Below are positions 28,174 to 38,313 of a DNA stretch of 64,000 nucleotides, one piece after another. Within the stretch, counting starts at the first letter, position 1, and each line of letters starts with the position of its first letter. The stretch comes from an uncultured Sterolibacterium sp. (lineage in GTDB: Bacteria > Pseudomonadota > Gammaproteobacteria > Burkholderiales > Rhodocyclaceae). A program made the translations under genes and the position numbers. The notes beneath the pieces are model-generated. The model ran no database searches. It had not been told where the DNA came from and worked only from the letters and a program-made list of their open reading frames with translations. The stretch lies in the NCBI GenBank assembly GCA_903904605.1, contig CAIVDC010000017.1, positions 51,521 through 115,520 of the forward strand. The letters run 5' to 3'.

Positions 28174-29556
28174 TCAATTCGTGACTGGCTCGAGCAGAGC
28201 CGGGTTGGCTTCGAACAGGCCCTTCTTCATGAAGAATTTCACCCAGACGGCGTCAACCGCCGCCACCAGACCGAGAACCGCGGCCAGGGCCACAAATACC
28301 GGCGCTTTCAGTTCCGGCACCGGGGCGCTGTTGGCGACCACATAGCCGAGACCGAATATGGCCAGGAGTTGCGGACCCGGGAACAGGGGCGAGCGAAAGG
28401 GCCGCGGTGCGTGCGGCGCGCGCAGGCGCAGGACGATCAGCGCGAGGTGGGCGATCATGTAGGAGATCAACCAGGCGCCGGCCGTGGCGAGGATCAGGGG
28501 CAGGATGCGGGTGACCTCGCCGCCTGACCAGACAAGGCCGACCAGGGGCAGGCCGGCGACGAAGAGCAGCGCCACCCAGGGTGTGCCGTGGCGGCGGCTG
28601 AGGCGGCGGAAGACCGGGAATACCTGGCCGGAGAGCGCCATGCCGTGCATCAGTTGCGGCACTGCGCCGAGCACGGTGTTCAACAGGCTGGCCGTGGCGG
28701 TGACTGCGATGACGCCGAAGACGATGCGGGCGACCGGGCCGAACACCGCCACGGCATAGTCGAGGTGGGGTGTCGCTGCCGAGCCCAGCGACTCGCGCGA
28801 GAGGAACATGCTGGCGCCGATGCAGAACACGGCATTGACGGCGGTGACGACGGTGAGGCCGATGAACATCGAGCGCGGAATGCTGCGCGCCGGTCGTTCA
28901 GCGACTTCCACCAGGGGGGTCACGAACTCGGTGCCGATCAGCGAGTAGAGGACCAGGGAGACGACGCCGAGCACGGTGACATCCTTGCTCATGTTCGCCA
29001 GGCCGGCGCCCGACGCCAGTGGCGGCGGCCCGTTGAGGCCGCCGGAGATTGCGACGGCGCCGGTGATGCCGAGAAACAGCAGCATCATCACCGTCAGCAG
29101 CGTTTGCGTGCGCGCGAAGACGTCCGTGCCGAGGTAGTTGAGCAGGACCAGCACGGCGAGCAAGAGTCCCGCCCAGCCGAGCGCCGGCATGACCCCGGGC
29201 AAGAGCTGCGTCATCACCGAGTCGACCAGCAGCAGTTCGGCGGCCGGCCCGAACAGCGCGGGCACGATGTAGCCGGCGAACACCGCGAAGATCGCCGGGA
29301 AATGGCCGAGCGAGGCCTCGCAGTAGGCGCCGAGGCCGCCGTGGCGCGGCATCATCAGCGCCAGTTCGGCGTAGGTCGCGGAATTGCAGAGCATCAGGAC
29401 ATAGGCGATGGCCATGGCGCCGAGCACGCCCCAGCCGGCGATGCCGGTCGCCTGGAGCAGGGAGACGATGGTGCTCTGGCCGACGATGACGCCGATGGCG
29501 ATGCAGAAGAGCGAGAAGAAGCCGATGCTGCGGGCGGGTGCCGGCGCCTTGTCCAT
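28174..29556 (-). CDS. APC family amino acid/amine permease
   Basis: MDKAPAPARSIGFFSLFCIAIGVIVGQSTIVSLLQATGIAG; 12-TM APC pattern; LYSLIGTEFVTPLVEVAERPARSIPR. Confidence 0.9.
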   Translation of the reverse strand: MDKAPAPARSIGFFSLFCIAIGVIVGQSTIVSLLQATGIAGWGVLGAMAIAYVLMLCNSATYAELALMMPRHGGLGAYCEASLGHFPAIFAVFAGYIVPALFGPAAELLLVDSVMTQLLPGVMPALGWAGLLLAVLVLLNYLGTDVFARTQTLLTVMMLLFLGITGAVAISGGLNGPPPLASGAGLANMSKDVTVLGVVSLVLYSLIGTEFVTPLVEVAERPARSIPRSMFIGLTVVTAVNAVFCIGASMFLSRESLGSAATPHLDYAVAVFGPVARIVFGVIAVTATASLLNTVLGAVPQLMHGMALSGQVFPVFRRLSRRHGTPWVALLFVAGLPLVGLVWSGGEVTRILPLILATAGAWLISYMIAHLALIVLRLRAPHAPRPFRSPLFPGPQLLAIFGLGYVVANSAPVPELKAPVFVALAAVLGLVAAVDAVWVKFFMKKGLFEANPALLEPVTN

Positions 29557-29557
29557 C

Positions 29558-30925
29558 TCAGCCGGTCTCGACTTCGGCGAGCGATTCGGCCAGCACGTCG
29601 CAGAGAAGGTCTATTTCGGCGCGGGAAATGGTCAGCGCCGGCGACAGGATGATGTTCCCGCCCGAGACCCGCACCATGGCGCCGTGCCGGTAGGCCGCGC
29701 GCGCCACCGCCGCCGGTTCCTTGGCCGAGCGGGGAAAGGCCGCCTTGGTGGTCTTGTCGGCGACCAGTTCGAGGCAGGCCATAAGACCGACGCCGCGCAC
29801 GTCGCCGACCAGGCGCGAGGCGGCGCCGATCGCGCACAGGCGCTGCTGCAAGTGAGCGCCCTGGCGCGCAGCGTTGCCGACCACGTCCTCGCGTTCGAGG
29901 ATGTCCAGGGTCGCCAGCGCCGCCGCCGCCGCCACCGGGTGGGCACTATAGGTGTAGCCGTGAGTGATCGCGCCCATGCCGGGGTCACCCTGGTCGAAAA
30001 CCTCGGCCATCTTCGCCGACATCACCGTTGCGCCGAGCGGAACGTAGCCCGATGAGATGCCCTTGGCCAGGCACCACATGTCCGCCTTGACGCCCCACAT
30101 CCGCGTGCCGAACATGGCGCCGGTGCGCCCGAATCCGGTGACCACCTCGTCGGCGATCAGGAGCACCTCGTACTTGTCGCAGATTTCCCGTACCCGCGGC
30201 CAGTAGTTGGCCGGCGGCACGATGACGCCGCCTGCTCCCTGCACCGGTTCGGCGATGAAGGCGGCGACCGTGTCCGGTCCCTGGAAGACGATTTCCCGTT
30301 CCAGCTGGCCGGCGCAGATTTCGCCCAGCTCCTCGGGATCGTTGGTGTAGGCGTTGCGGTACAGCCAGGGGCTGTCGATATGAAAGCAGCCGGGCAGGAG
30401 CGGCTCGTAGGGGCGGCGGAAATTGGTGTTGCCGTTCACGCTCATGCCGCCGAAGTGTACGCCGTGGTAGCCCTGACGCAGGGAGATGAACTTGAAGCGG
30501 TCGCGTTGACCGCGCAGCTTCCAGTATTGGCGCGCCAGCTTGAGGGCGCCTTCGACGGCGTCCGAGCCGCCGTTGCAGAAGAAGCTGGCGGCCACGCCGT
30601 CCTCCTTCATGAACTCGGCGATGCGCGAGGACAACTCGATCGCGCGGCTATGGGTGGTGCCGCGGAAGATGTTGTAGAAGGCCAGCTCGTCGAGCTGGGC
30701 GACGATGGCGTCGCGGATCTCGCGTCGGCCGAAGCCGAGGTTGACGCTCCACAGGCCGCCGACGCCGTCGATCAGCTTGTGTCCGTCGATGTCCCAGATC
30801 CAGCTGCCCTCGCCGCGGGCGATGATGTCCGGCGGGCTATCGCGCATGGCTTTCGGATGGGCCATCGGATGCCACAGGTAGCGGGCGTTGTCGGCTTTCA
30901 GTTGTTCCTTGCTGGGATGGGTCAT
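29558..30925 (-). CDS. Class III (omega-type) PLP-dependent aminotransferase
   Basis: HPMAHPKAM, FCNGGSDAVEGALKLARQY, LIADEVVTGFGRTG, LAKGISSGYVPLGA. Confidence 0.93.
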   Translation of the reverse strand: MTHPSKEQLKADNARYLWHPMAHPKAMRDSPPDIIARGEGSWIWDIDGHKLIDGVGGLWSVNLGFGRREIRDAIVAQLDELAFYNIFRGTTHSRAIELSSRIAEFMKEDGVAASFFCNGGSDAVEGALKLARQYWKLRGQRDRFKFISLRQGYHGVHFGGMSVNGNTNFRRPYEPLLPGCFHIDSPWLYRNAYTNDPEELGEICAGQLEREIVFQGPDTVAAFIAEPVQGAGGVIVPPANYWPRVREICDKYEVLLIADEVVTGFGRTGAMFGTRMWGVKADMWCLAKGISSGYVPLGATVMSAKMAEVFDQGDPGMGAITHGYTYSAHPVAAAAALATLDILEREDVVGNAARQGAHLQQRLCAIGAASRLVGDVRGVGLMACLELVADKTTKAAFPRSAKEPAAVARAAYRHGAMVRVSGGNIILSPALTISRAEIDLLCDVLAESLAEVETG

Positions 30926-31593
30926 TTGGCAGTTTCCATGGCAATGCGCAGGCGTGCCGCGATGGCGGCGATCGAGCCGGCGGGGTCGCGCAGCTCGAAG
31001 AGTTGGGTTTGCAGGCCGGCTTCATGGCCGCCGGCGATGTTGCGGAACTGGTCGTCGACGAAGAGGATCTGCGCGGCCGGCATGTCCATCGCCTTGATGG
31101 CCGCGCCATAGGCGGCGCGCTCGGGCTTCAGGATGTGGCTGTGGCTGCCGTCGATGACGACATCGATGTCTTTCATGATCTCCAGCCGGTCGAGGAAGGG
31201 CTTGCCGTAGAACAGCTCCATCTCGTTGGAGAGTATGCCGATCCTGGTGCCGCGCTGTCTGGCGCTGGACACCAGGGCACGGACTTCCGCTCGTATCGTC
31301 GCTTCGGGCGCCGGGTGACGGACGCGCTGCAACAGGGTCAGCATGTCCCAGCCGTCCTCGCCGCAGGCGCGCCCCAGTTCCCGGCTGCGCTCGGCCCAGT
31401 AAGCGCGCTCGCTGATCTCGTCCTGCTGCATGCTGCGCCACAAGGCATCGCTCTCCGGCGCCAGGGGACCCAGCCAGGTGAGGCTGTTCGCAGGCAGGCC
31501 GAGGACGCGCTCGGTGGCGCGGTGGGTCTCGAACAGCGAGTAGCTGATGACGCTGCCGAAATCCAGCAGCAGGCCGGTGGGGATTTGCGTCAT
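30922..31593 (-). CDS. HAD-superfamily hydrolase
   Basis: LLLDFGSVI, IGILSNEMELF, KPERAAYGAAIK, ILFVDDQFRNIAGGHEAGL motifs (first motif lacks the second DxD Asp). Confidence 0.82.
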   Translation of the reverse strand: MTQIPTGLLLDFGSVISYSLFETHRATERVLGLPANSLTWLGPLAPESDALWRSMQQDEISERAYWAERSRELGRACGEDGWDMLTLLQRVRHPAPEATIRAEVRALVSSARQRGTRIGILSNEMELFYGKPFLDRLEIMKDIDVVIDGSHSHILKPERAAYGAAIKAMDMPAAQILFVDDQFRNIAGGHEAGLQTQLFELRDPAGSIAAIAARLRIAMETAK

Positions 31594-32840
31594 GCTGGTC
31601 TCCGGGCTGCGGCGACGATGCCTTGCGCGACCCAGCCGTCGAAGACTGCCATGACCGTATCGGCGAACGCGTCGTCGTTGATGTGGGCGTCGAGTTCGAC
31701 GAGTTCCACCGGCGCCGAAAGGCTCCGGCGCAGTTCCTCGACCAGGGCGGCGTGGCCCTCGGCATCGTGCAGCGGCTGGCCTGGCCGGTCCCACTCCTGG
31801 ATTCCCGAGAGGGGCAGGATGAAGGCCGTCGCTCCCCGCGCCTGCCCCAGCTTTTCGGCGATGTGGATCGCCGTGCGCCGGCGTTCCGCGCAGCTCGCCG
31901 TGACCGAGGCGATCAGGCGGTTGTGCGCATGGTAGGGGCGTCCGGCATAGCGTTCGGGCAGGGCCTGCCAGGTGGGCAGATCGATCATGTCCACCGCACC
32001 CGGCGCCACGATCTGCGGGATGCCGGCGCGTCCCGCCGCTTCGAGGCGATGGGCGCCGGAATTGACCAGCGAACCATTGACCTGGTTGCTGACCTCCTGC
32101 AGGCTCAAGTCGAGCACCGCGGCGAAGCGTCCCTGCTCGGCCAGCGCCTCGAAGGCGCGGCCGCCCATGCCGGTGGTGTGGAACACCGCCACCTCGTAGC
32201 CGCGCGCTTCCAGCGCCGGCTTCAGGCGCAGCATATAGCTGAGGCAGCTCTTGCCGAGCGAGGTCATGCCGACCAGCGGTCGCGCGAACACTGGTGCCGC
32301 ATAGGCGCGACAGGCGCCGAGCACGGCGCCGGCGGCTTGCGCGAGCACGGACCGGCAGACGCTGTTGAGACCGTAGAGGCCGCCGGCCCAGAGGATCATC
32401 ATCAGGTCCGGCGCGATGCGCTCCGGCGGGACCAGATGCGAGAAGGAGACGGTGGACACGATGAACTTGGGTACGCCGAGCGGCAGCGCGGCGGCGACAT
32501 CGAGGCCGAGGTCGGTGCCCATGGTCCCGCCGAGCACGACCATTCCGTGGATGCGCTGGCCGTCGAAAAGCCGCCGCGCCAGGAGCGCGGCGCCCTTCGC
32601 CATGCGGGTCATCGCCAGGTTTTCGTCGCCCTGCGCGGCCAATTCTTCGAGGCTGGCGCCGGCCGCGCTGGCGACTTCGGCGCTGCCTATCTCGGGCGCG
32701 AAGGAGGGCTGGCCGAGGATGCCGACGTCCATCACCAGGACCGCGCCGCCGCCTTCTTCCAGTCGGCTCTTCATGAAGCGCAATTCGTCGGCCTTGGTGT
32801 CGCAGGTGCCGATGAGGAGAACGGTGACGGCAGGCTTCAT
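31590..32840 (-). CDS. Tm-1-like ATP-binding domain / UPF0261 family protein
   Basis: VLLIGTCDTKADELRFMKSRLEEGG...GTMGTDLGLDVAAALPLGVPKFIVSTVSFSHLVPPE. Confidence 0.9.
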   Translation of the reverse strand: MKPAVTVLLIGTCDTKADELRFMKSRLEEGGGAVLVMDVGILGQPSFAPEIGSAEVASAAGASLEELAAQGDENLAMTRMAKGAALLARRLFDGQRIHGMVVLGGTMGTDLGLDVAAALPLGVPKFIVSTVSFSHLVPPERIAPDLMMILWAGGLYGLNSVCRSVLAQAAGAVLGACRAYAAPVFARPLVGMTSLGKSCLSYMLRLKPALEARGYEVAVFHTTGMGGRAFEALAEQGRFAAVLDLSLQEVSNQVNGSLVNSGAHRLEAAGRAGIPQIVAPGAVDMIDLPTWQALPERYAGRPYHAHNRLIASVTASCAERRRTAIHIAEKLGQARGATAFILPLSGIQEWDRPGQPLHDAEGHAALVEELRRSLSAPVELVELDAHINDDAFADTVMAVFDGWVAQGIVAAARRPA

Positions 32841-32856
32841 GGCGTTGTCCGGCGCT

Positions 32857-34296
32857 TCAGGCGGCGATGCTCAGGAACTTGACGTCGGTATAGCCGTGCA
32901 GGCCCTCGATGCCGCTTTCCTGGCCGATGCCGCTCTCCTTCCAGCCGCCGAAGGGGGTCTCGGGCTGGGATACGGCAAAATGATTGATGCCGACCATGCC
33001 GGCCTCGAGTTCCTCGCCGAGCCGATGGGCGGTGCCCAGATCGCGGGTGAAGGCGTAGGCGCCCAGGCCGAGGGGCAGGGCGTTGGCGCGAACGATGGCC
33101 TCGTCGAGGTGCTGGAAGGGTTCCAGCAGGGCGATGGGCCCGAAGGGTTCGATGCGCTGGGCGCGCGCCTCCTGCGGCACTTTCTCGAGCACCGTGGGCG
33201 CATAGAAATAGCCCTTGCCGTCGAGGCGCTCGCCGCCGCAGCACAGCCTGCCGCCCTGGATCAGCGCGTCCTCGACGAAGCGCTGCATTTCCTGGACGCG
33301 ACGCTCGTGGATCAGCGGTCCCATGTTGATGCCCTCGGCGAGGCCGGAGCCGAGCTTCAGCGCCTGGGCCGCGGCGACGAAGCCTTCCCTGAATGCCTCG
33401 TAGCGCGATTCATGGATGTAGAAGCGGATCGGCGCCGCGCAGATCTGGCCGGCGTTGCGGAACTTGGCGGCGACGCCCAGCCTGACCGCTTCCTCCAGGC
33501 GGGCGTCGGCGCAGACGATCACCGGGGCGTGGCCGCCCAGTTCCGCCGTGAATCGCTTCATGCCGCGCGCCGCCAGTTCGCCCAGGCTCTTGCCGACGCT
33601 CACCGAACCGGTGAAGGACAGCTTGCGGATGTGCTCCGAAGCGAGCAGCGTCGAAGAGACTTCCGGCGGCATGCCGCAGACCATGTTGAGCACGCCCGGC
33701 GGCAGGCCGGCGTCATGAAAGGCCTCGACCATCAGCATGCAGGTCGCCGGCGTTTCCTCGGCGGGTTTGATGATGACGCTGCAGCCGGCGGCCAGTGCGC
33801 CGCCGATCTTGCGCGCCGGCAGGTTGGCGGGAAAGTTCCACGGCGTGAAGGCCGCCACCGGGCCCACCGGCTGGCGCATCACCGTCTGGCTCAGCACGTT
33901 GCCCAGGCGCGGCGGCACCGTGCGGCCGTAAAGGCGCTTGCCTTCCTCTGCGAGGAAATCGATGATGTCCGCCGCTAGCATCACCTCGCGCAGCGATTCG
34001 GCCAGGGGTTTGCCCTGCTCCAGGGTGAGCACATGGGCGATGCGTCCGGCGCGCTCGCGGAGCAGGCGCGTTGCCGCGGTGATGAGATGAAAGCGTTCCA
34101 GCGCCAGCATCTTGCGCCAGCGCCTGAAGCCGGCCGCCGCGGCCTCCAGGGCGCGGTCGAGTTCCGCCGGGCCGGCCAGGGGCAGCTGTCCGAGCACGGC
34201 GCCGTCGGCCGGATTGTCGACGGCCAGGCTGCCCGAGCGGGTCTGGGCTATCCAGTGACCATCGATGTAAAGGCGCAGCTGCGGATAGGCCGTCAT
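32857..34296 (-). CDS. NAD(P)-dependent succinate-semialdehyde dehydrogenase-like aldehyde dehydrogenase
   Basis: FTPWNFPANLPARKIGGALAAGCSVIIKPAEETP; FTGSVSVGKSL; AELGGHAPVIV; FRNAGQICAAPIRFYIHES. Confidence 0.92.
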   Translation of the reverse strand: MTAYPQLRLYIDGHWIAQTRSGSLAVDNPADGAVLGQLPLAGPAELDRALEAAAAGFRRWRKMLALERFHLITAATRLLRERAGRIAHVLTLEQGKPLAESLREVMLAADIIDFLAEEGKRLYGRTVPPRLGNVLSQTVMRQPVGPVAAFTPWNFPANLPARKIGGALAAGCSVIIKPAEETPATCMLMVEAFHDAGLPPGVLNMVCGMPPEVSSTLLASEHIRKLSFTGSVSVGKSLGELAARGMKRFTAELGGHAPVIVCADARLEEAVRLGVAAKFRNAGQICAAPIRFYIHESRYEAFREGFVAAAQALKLGSGLAEGINMGPLIHERRVQEMQRFVEDALIQGGRLCCGGERLDGKGYFYAPTVLEKVPQEARAQRIEPFGPIALLEPFQHLDEAIVRANALPLGLGAYAFTRDLGTAHRLGEELEAGMVGINHFAVSQPETPFGGWKESGIGQESGIEGLHGYTDVKFLSIAA

Positions 34297-34473
34297 GCTC
34301 GGAGTCTCTTTGCGGAATCCCGGGACTATAAGTTCTGTGCGCCCGTGTCGCTATCAAAATCAGGCAATTCCGCACAGCGCCCTGCAGAGGGCTCTTGACG
34401 CCGGGGAGGAAATCGTCAAAGATCCAGCATTACCCCAGTCGGCGCAGACCGGCAGGATAGCGAGGAGGATCCC

Positions 34474-35439
34474 ATGACCGCCGTTGATGCCATGCCGGCG
34501 TCCGCCACCTGGCGCGACTCCCGGATGCTCGACCCACAGGAACACGCCTGCCGGCTTTCCGGCTGGGATCAGTACTACGAGCAGATATCGTGCGGCGCCT
34601 TTCGCAGCCGTCTGATCGAGATCGAATTCGCCGATATCCACATTTTCGAGGAAACGCTCGAACAAGCGGTGCTCCAGACCGGCTGCTGCCACCAGGACAC
34701 CGTCGCGCTCGGCGTTTTTTCGAATTTGTCCGGCGATGCGCGCTGGCATGGCCGCAGCGTCGGTGCCGACGACGTGCTCTTTCTCGACGGCGACAGCGAG
34801 CTGCTGCTCAGCACGCCGCAAACCAGCACCCTGTTCGCCGTCGGCGTGCCCGTGGCGGCCCTCGAGCCGTGGTGCGAGCATGCGCCCCTGTCGGTTCGCG
34901 AAAGCGCCCACCGCCTGGCCGCGACACCGCTGCACGATCGCGCCGCGGCGCAGCGCCTGCGCGAGGGCCTCTCCGCCGTCATCGGCGAACTGTTGCTGCG
35001 CCCCGAGGAGGAATTGCCGGGCAGCGTCGTGCGCCGGTTGCGCGACGAACTGGTCATGCTGGTTGCCGACCAGCTTCATGGCAAACCGGATCCGCGCGAA
35101 AGGCCGGCGATCAGCAAGGCCAAGGAAGTGGTCAACCGCACCCGTGCCTACGTCCTCAATCGGCGCGACACGCCGCCGACGCTGCTCGAATTGTGCCGTC
35201 ATACCCACGTCTCGCCGCGCACCCTGCAATACTGTTTCCAGTCGGTTCTCGGCGAGAGCCCGGCGAGCTACATGAAGATGCTGCGTCTGAACGGCGCGCG
35301 CCAGGACCTGAAGCATCACGACGGCGCGTGGATCAGCGATATCGCCGCCAACTGGGGATTCTGGCACCTGTCGCAGTTCGCCTCGGACTATCGGCGCATG
35401 TTCGGCGAACTGCCCTCGGCGACCCGCGCCGCCCGCTAG
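34474..35439 (+). CDS. AraC family transcriptional regulator
   Basis: C-terminal HTH: PPTLLELCRHTHVSPRTLQYCFQSVLGESPASYMKMLRLNGARQDL...ANWGFWHLSQFASDYRRMFGELPSATR. Confidence 0.92.
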   Translation: MTAVDAMPASATWRDSRMLDPQEHACRLSGWDQYYEQISCGAFRSRLIEIEFADIHIFEETLEQAVLQTGCCHQDTVALGVFSNLSGDARWHGRSVGADDVLFLDGDSELLLSTPQTSTLFAVGVPVAALEPWCEHAPLSVRESAHRLAATPLHDRAAAQRLREGLSAVIGELLLRPEEELPGSVVRRLRDELVMLVADQLHGKPDPRERPAISKAKEVVNRTRAYVLNRRDTPPTLLELCRHTHVSPRTLQYCFQSVLGESPASYMKMLRLNGARQDLKHHDGAWISDIAANWGFWHLSQFASDYRRMFGELPSATRAAR

Positions 35440-35449
35440 CCGGTCAACG

Positions 35450-35471
35450 GCGACCCGCGCAGCGGGGTCGC
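35450..35471. terminator. Hairpin between the AraC gene and relA
   Basis: GCGACCC (35450-35456)/GGGTCGC (35465-35471) with 8-nt loop; no U-tract. Confidence 0.35.
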
Positions 35472-35476
35472 GCGCC

Positions 35477-37723
35477 ATGGGCGAGGGGCCGGCGTGGCAT
35501 AATCTGCCTTCGTCCCTGCCATCGCTACCCGATCACGTGGTCTCAGTCACTCACCCGCCGGACGTCGAGGAAACGGAGCTTCAACTCCTTGGCGCAGGTC
35601 TTTCGGCCGAAGCCGGTGCGCCGCTGCAACGAGCGCTCGCGCTGGCCGCATCGCTCTATGGCGAGAGCCGTCTGGGCAGCGGCGAAGCTGCGCTGGCGCA
35701 TGCGACCGGCATGGCGAGAATCGCCGCGTCGCTCAATCTCGACCTGGAAACGCGGATAGCCGCACTGCTCTTCGCCGCACCCGAGTATCTCGGTGACTCC
35801 CGGGAAAAGCTTGCCGGCGAATTCGGCGCGGCGGTGGCGCAACTGGTCGGCGGCCTGACGCGCCTGAACGGCCTGCGCTTGCTCACGCGCCAGCAAAAAG
35901 GCGGCGGCGCCGAGGTCAAGGCGCAATCCGAGACGCTGCGCAAGATGCTGCTGGCCATGGTCGAAGACATCCGCGTGGTATTGCTGCGCCTGGCCAGCAG
36001 GACTCAGAGCCTGCGCTACTTCACCGACGAATCGACGGCGGGTCCGCGCCGCGAGGAGACCGCCCACGAGAGCCTGGAGATCTATGCGCCGCTCGCCAAC
36101 CGGCTCGGCGTCTGGCAGCTGAAATGGGAGCTGGAGGATCTGTCCTTCCGCTTCCTGGAGCCGGAAACCTACAAGCAGATCGCCCGGAAGCTCGACGAGA
36201 AGCGCGGCCAGCGCGAGCAGTTCATCGCCGCCGCCATCGCGCGGCTCAAGGCCGAGCTGGCGGCGCAAGGCATCGCCGGCGAGGTCTATGGCCGGCCCAA
36301 GCATATTTACAGCATCTGGAACAAGATGCGCGGCAAGAACATCGATTTCGCCGAAGTCTATGACGTGCGCGCGCTGCGCGTCCTGGTCGAGGAAGTCAAG
36401 GACTGCTACGCGGCGCTCGGCCTGGTCCATCACCTTTGGCAGCCGATCCACGGCGAGTTCGACGACTATATTTCGCATCCCAAGAGCAACGACTACCGTT
36501 CGCTGCACACCGCCGTGACCATCGAGGATGGGCGCGCCATGGAGGTGCAGATCCGCACCGCCGAGATGCACCGCCATGCCGAACTGGGCGTGGCCGCGCA
36601 CTGGCGCTACAAGGAGGCGATCACCCGCAGCGATTCCGCCTACGACGAGAAGATCGCCTGGCTGCGTCAGCTGCTTTCCTGGCGCGACGAGATCACCGAC
36701 AGCGCGGAATGGGTCGAGCAGTACAAGCGCGCCGCACTGGACGACACGATCTACATCCTGACGCCGCAGGGCCGGGTAATCGACCTGGCGCGCGGCGCCA
36801 CCCCGGTCGATTTCGCCTACCGCGTCCATACCGACCTCGGCCACCGCTGTCGGGGCGCGCGCGTCGATGGCCACCTGGTGCCGCTCAATACGCCGCTGGC
36901 CAACGGTCAGCGGGTCGAGATCATCACCGCCAAGCAGGGCGGACCTTCGCGCGACTGGCTCAACCCGGCGCAGGGCTACCTCGCCACCAGCCGGGCCCGC
37001 CAGAAGGTCAAGCAGTGGTTCGTGGCGCAGGAGGCGGAAGAGATTCTGGCCGCCGGCCGGATCTTCGTCGGGCGCGAGTTGCAGCGCGAAGGCCAGACCC
37101 AGACCAATATCGAGGATCTGGCGCAGAAGCTCGGCTTCAAGGGCGGCGAGGAACTTTATTTCGCCGCCGGCAGGGGCGAACTGGGACCGCGCCAATTGCA
37201 GGTGGCGTTGCGCGGCAGCGCCGAAGTCCTGCCGGCGGAACCCGAGTTCCATACCCGGAGCAGCAAGGCGGGCGGGTCCGGCGGCGGCATACTCGTCGTC
37301 GGCGTCGACAAACTGCTCACCAGCCTCGGCAGCTGCTGCAAGCCGGCGCCGCCGGATGCCATCTCAGGCTTCGTGACGCGCGGCAAGGGCGTCTCGATCC
37401 ATCGCGTCGAATGTCCCAATTACCGCAACATGTCGGCGAAGAATCCGGAGAGAATCATCAGCGCCGAATGGGGTGCGGGCAAGCCCGATGCGCTCTACGC
37501 GGTGAATCTCTTCGTCGATGCCAGCGACCGGCAGGGCCTGCTGCGCGACATTTCGGAAGTGCTGTCGCGCGAGAAGATCAACGTCACCGCCGTCAAGACC
37601 CAGTCGCGGGCCAACGAGGCGCGCATGTCCTTCACCGTCGAACTGACCGGCGTGCCGCAATTGCAGCGCATACTGACCCTGGTGCGCGAAGTGCCGGGCG
37701 TGGCCGCTGCCTGGCGCGGCTGA
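35477..37723 (+). CDS. relA: RelA/SpoT family (p)ppGpp synthetase, RelA-type
   Basis: Synthetase motif GRPKHIYSIWNKMRGKNIDFAEVYDVRALRVLV; TGS VIDLARGATPVDFAYRVHTDLGHRCRGARVDG; C-terminal ACT; degenerate HD region (HATGMARIAASLNL...LFAAPEYLGD). Start may be internal (e.g. GTG about 35538). Confidence 0.94.
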   Translation: MGEGPAWHNLPSSLPSLPDHVVSVTHPPDVEETELQLLGAGLSAEAGAPLQRALALAASLYGESRLGSGEAALAHATGMARIAASLNLDLETRIAALLFAAPEYLGDSREKLAGEFGAAVAQLVGGLTRLNGLRLLTRQQKGGGAEVKAQSETLRKMLLAMVEDIRVVLLRLASRTQSLRYFTDESTAGPRREETAHESLEIYAPLANRLGVWQLKWELEDLSFRFLEPETYKQIARKLDEKRGQREQFIAAAIARLKAELAAQGIAGEVYGRPKHIYSIWNKMRGKNIDFAEVYDVRALRVLVEEVKDCYAALGLVHHLWQPIHGEFDDYISHPKSNDYRSLHTAVTIEDGRAMEVQIRTAEMHRHAELGVAAHWRYKEAITRSDSAYDEKIAWLRQLLSWRDEITDSAEWVEQYKRAALDDTIYILTPQGRVIDLARGATPVDFAYRVHTDLGHRCRGARVDGHLVPLNTPLANGQRVEIITAKQGGPSRDWLNPAQGYLATSRARQKVKQWFVAQEAEEILAAGRIFVGRELQREGQTQTNIEDLAQKLGFKGGEELYFAAGRGELGPRQLQVALRGSAEVLPAEPEFHTRSSKAGGSGGGILVVGVDKLLTSLGSCCKPAPPDAISGFVTRGKGVSIHRVECPNYRNMSAKNPERIISAEWGAGKPDALYAVNLFVDASDRQGLLRDISEVLSREKINVTAVKTQSRANEARMSFTVELTGVPQLQRILTLVREVPGVAAAWRG

Positions 37724-37742
37724 ATTGACTCGGGAGAATGGC

Positions 37743-38309
37743 ATGAACAGGGCGCTGCTGATCATCGATATTCAAAACGATTACTTTCCGGGCGGCGCAA
37801 TGGCACTGGAAGGCAGCCCGGCGGCGGCGGAGCGGGCCGCGCGGGTGCTTGCGGCGGCGCGCCGGCACGGGCTGCCGGTGCTCCATGTCCAGCATGTCTC
37901 GCTGCGCCCCGGCGCGCCGTTCTTCCTGCCGGGCAGCCTCGGCGTCGAGATCCATGCGTCGGTCGCGCCGATAGCCGGTGAGACCGTGATGGTGAAGCAC
38001 TATCCGAACAGCTTCCGGGACACCGGACTGCAGGAGGCGCTGCGGGCGCTTGGCGTCGGGGAACTGCTGGTCATGGGCATGATGAGCAATATGTGCATCG
38101 ATGCCACGGTGCGCGCCGCCGCGGATGCGGGTTATGCCGTCCGCCTGGCGCACGACGCCTGCGCTGCGCGGGCGCTGGCGTTCGGCGGCGTCTCGGTGGC
38201 GGCGCGCGAGGTCCACGCGGCATTCATGGCGGGCCTGCAGGGGCTCTACGCCATGGTCTGCTCCGCCGAGGAGCTGGTCGAGGAACTGGCCGCCGGGACG
38301 GGATCCTGA
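37743..38309 (+). CDS. Isochorismatase-like cysteine hydrolase
   Basis: MNRALLIIDIQNDYFPGGAMAL; VKHYPNSFRDTGL; LLVMGMMSNMCIDATVRAAADAGY. Confidence 0.92.
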   Translation: MNRALLIIDIQNDYFPGGAMALEGSPAAAERAARVLAAARRHGLPVLHVQHVSLRPGAPFFLPGSLGVEIHASVAPIAGETVMVKHYPNSFRDTGLQEALRALGVGELLVMGMMSNMCIDATVRAAADAGYAVRLAHDACAARALAFGGVSVAAREVHAAFMAGLQGLYAMVCSAEELVEELAAGTGS

Positions 38310-38313
38310 GCCT

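Noticed and set aside
35495-35525. Possible sigma-54 site (TGGCATAATCTGCC) upstream of relA
   Set aside because: GG to GC spacing is too short for a -24/-12 promoter.
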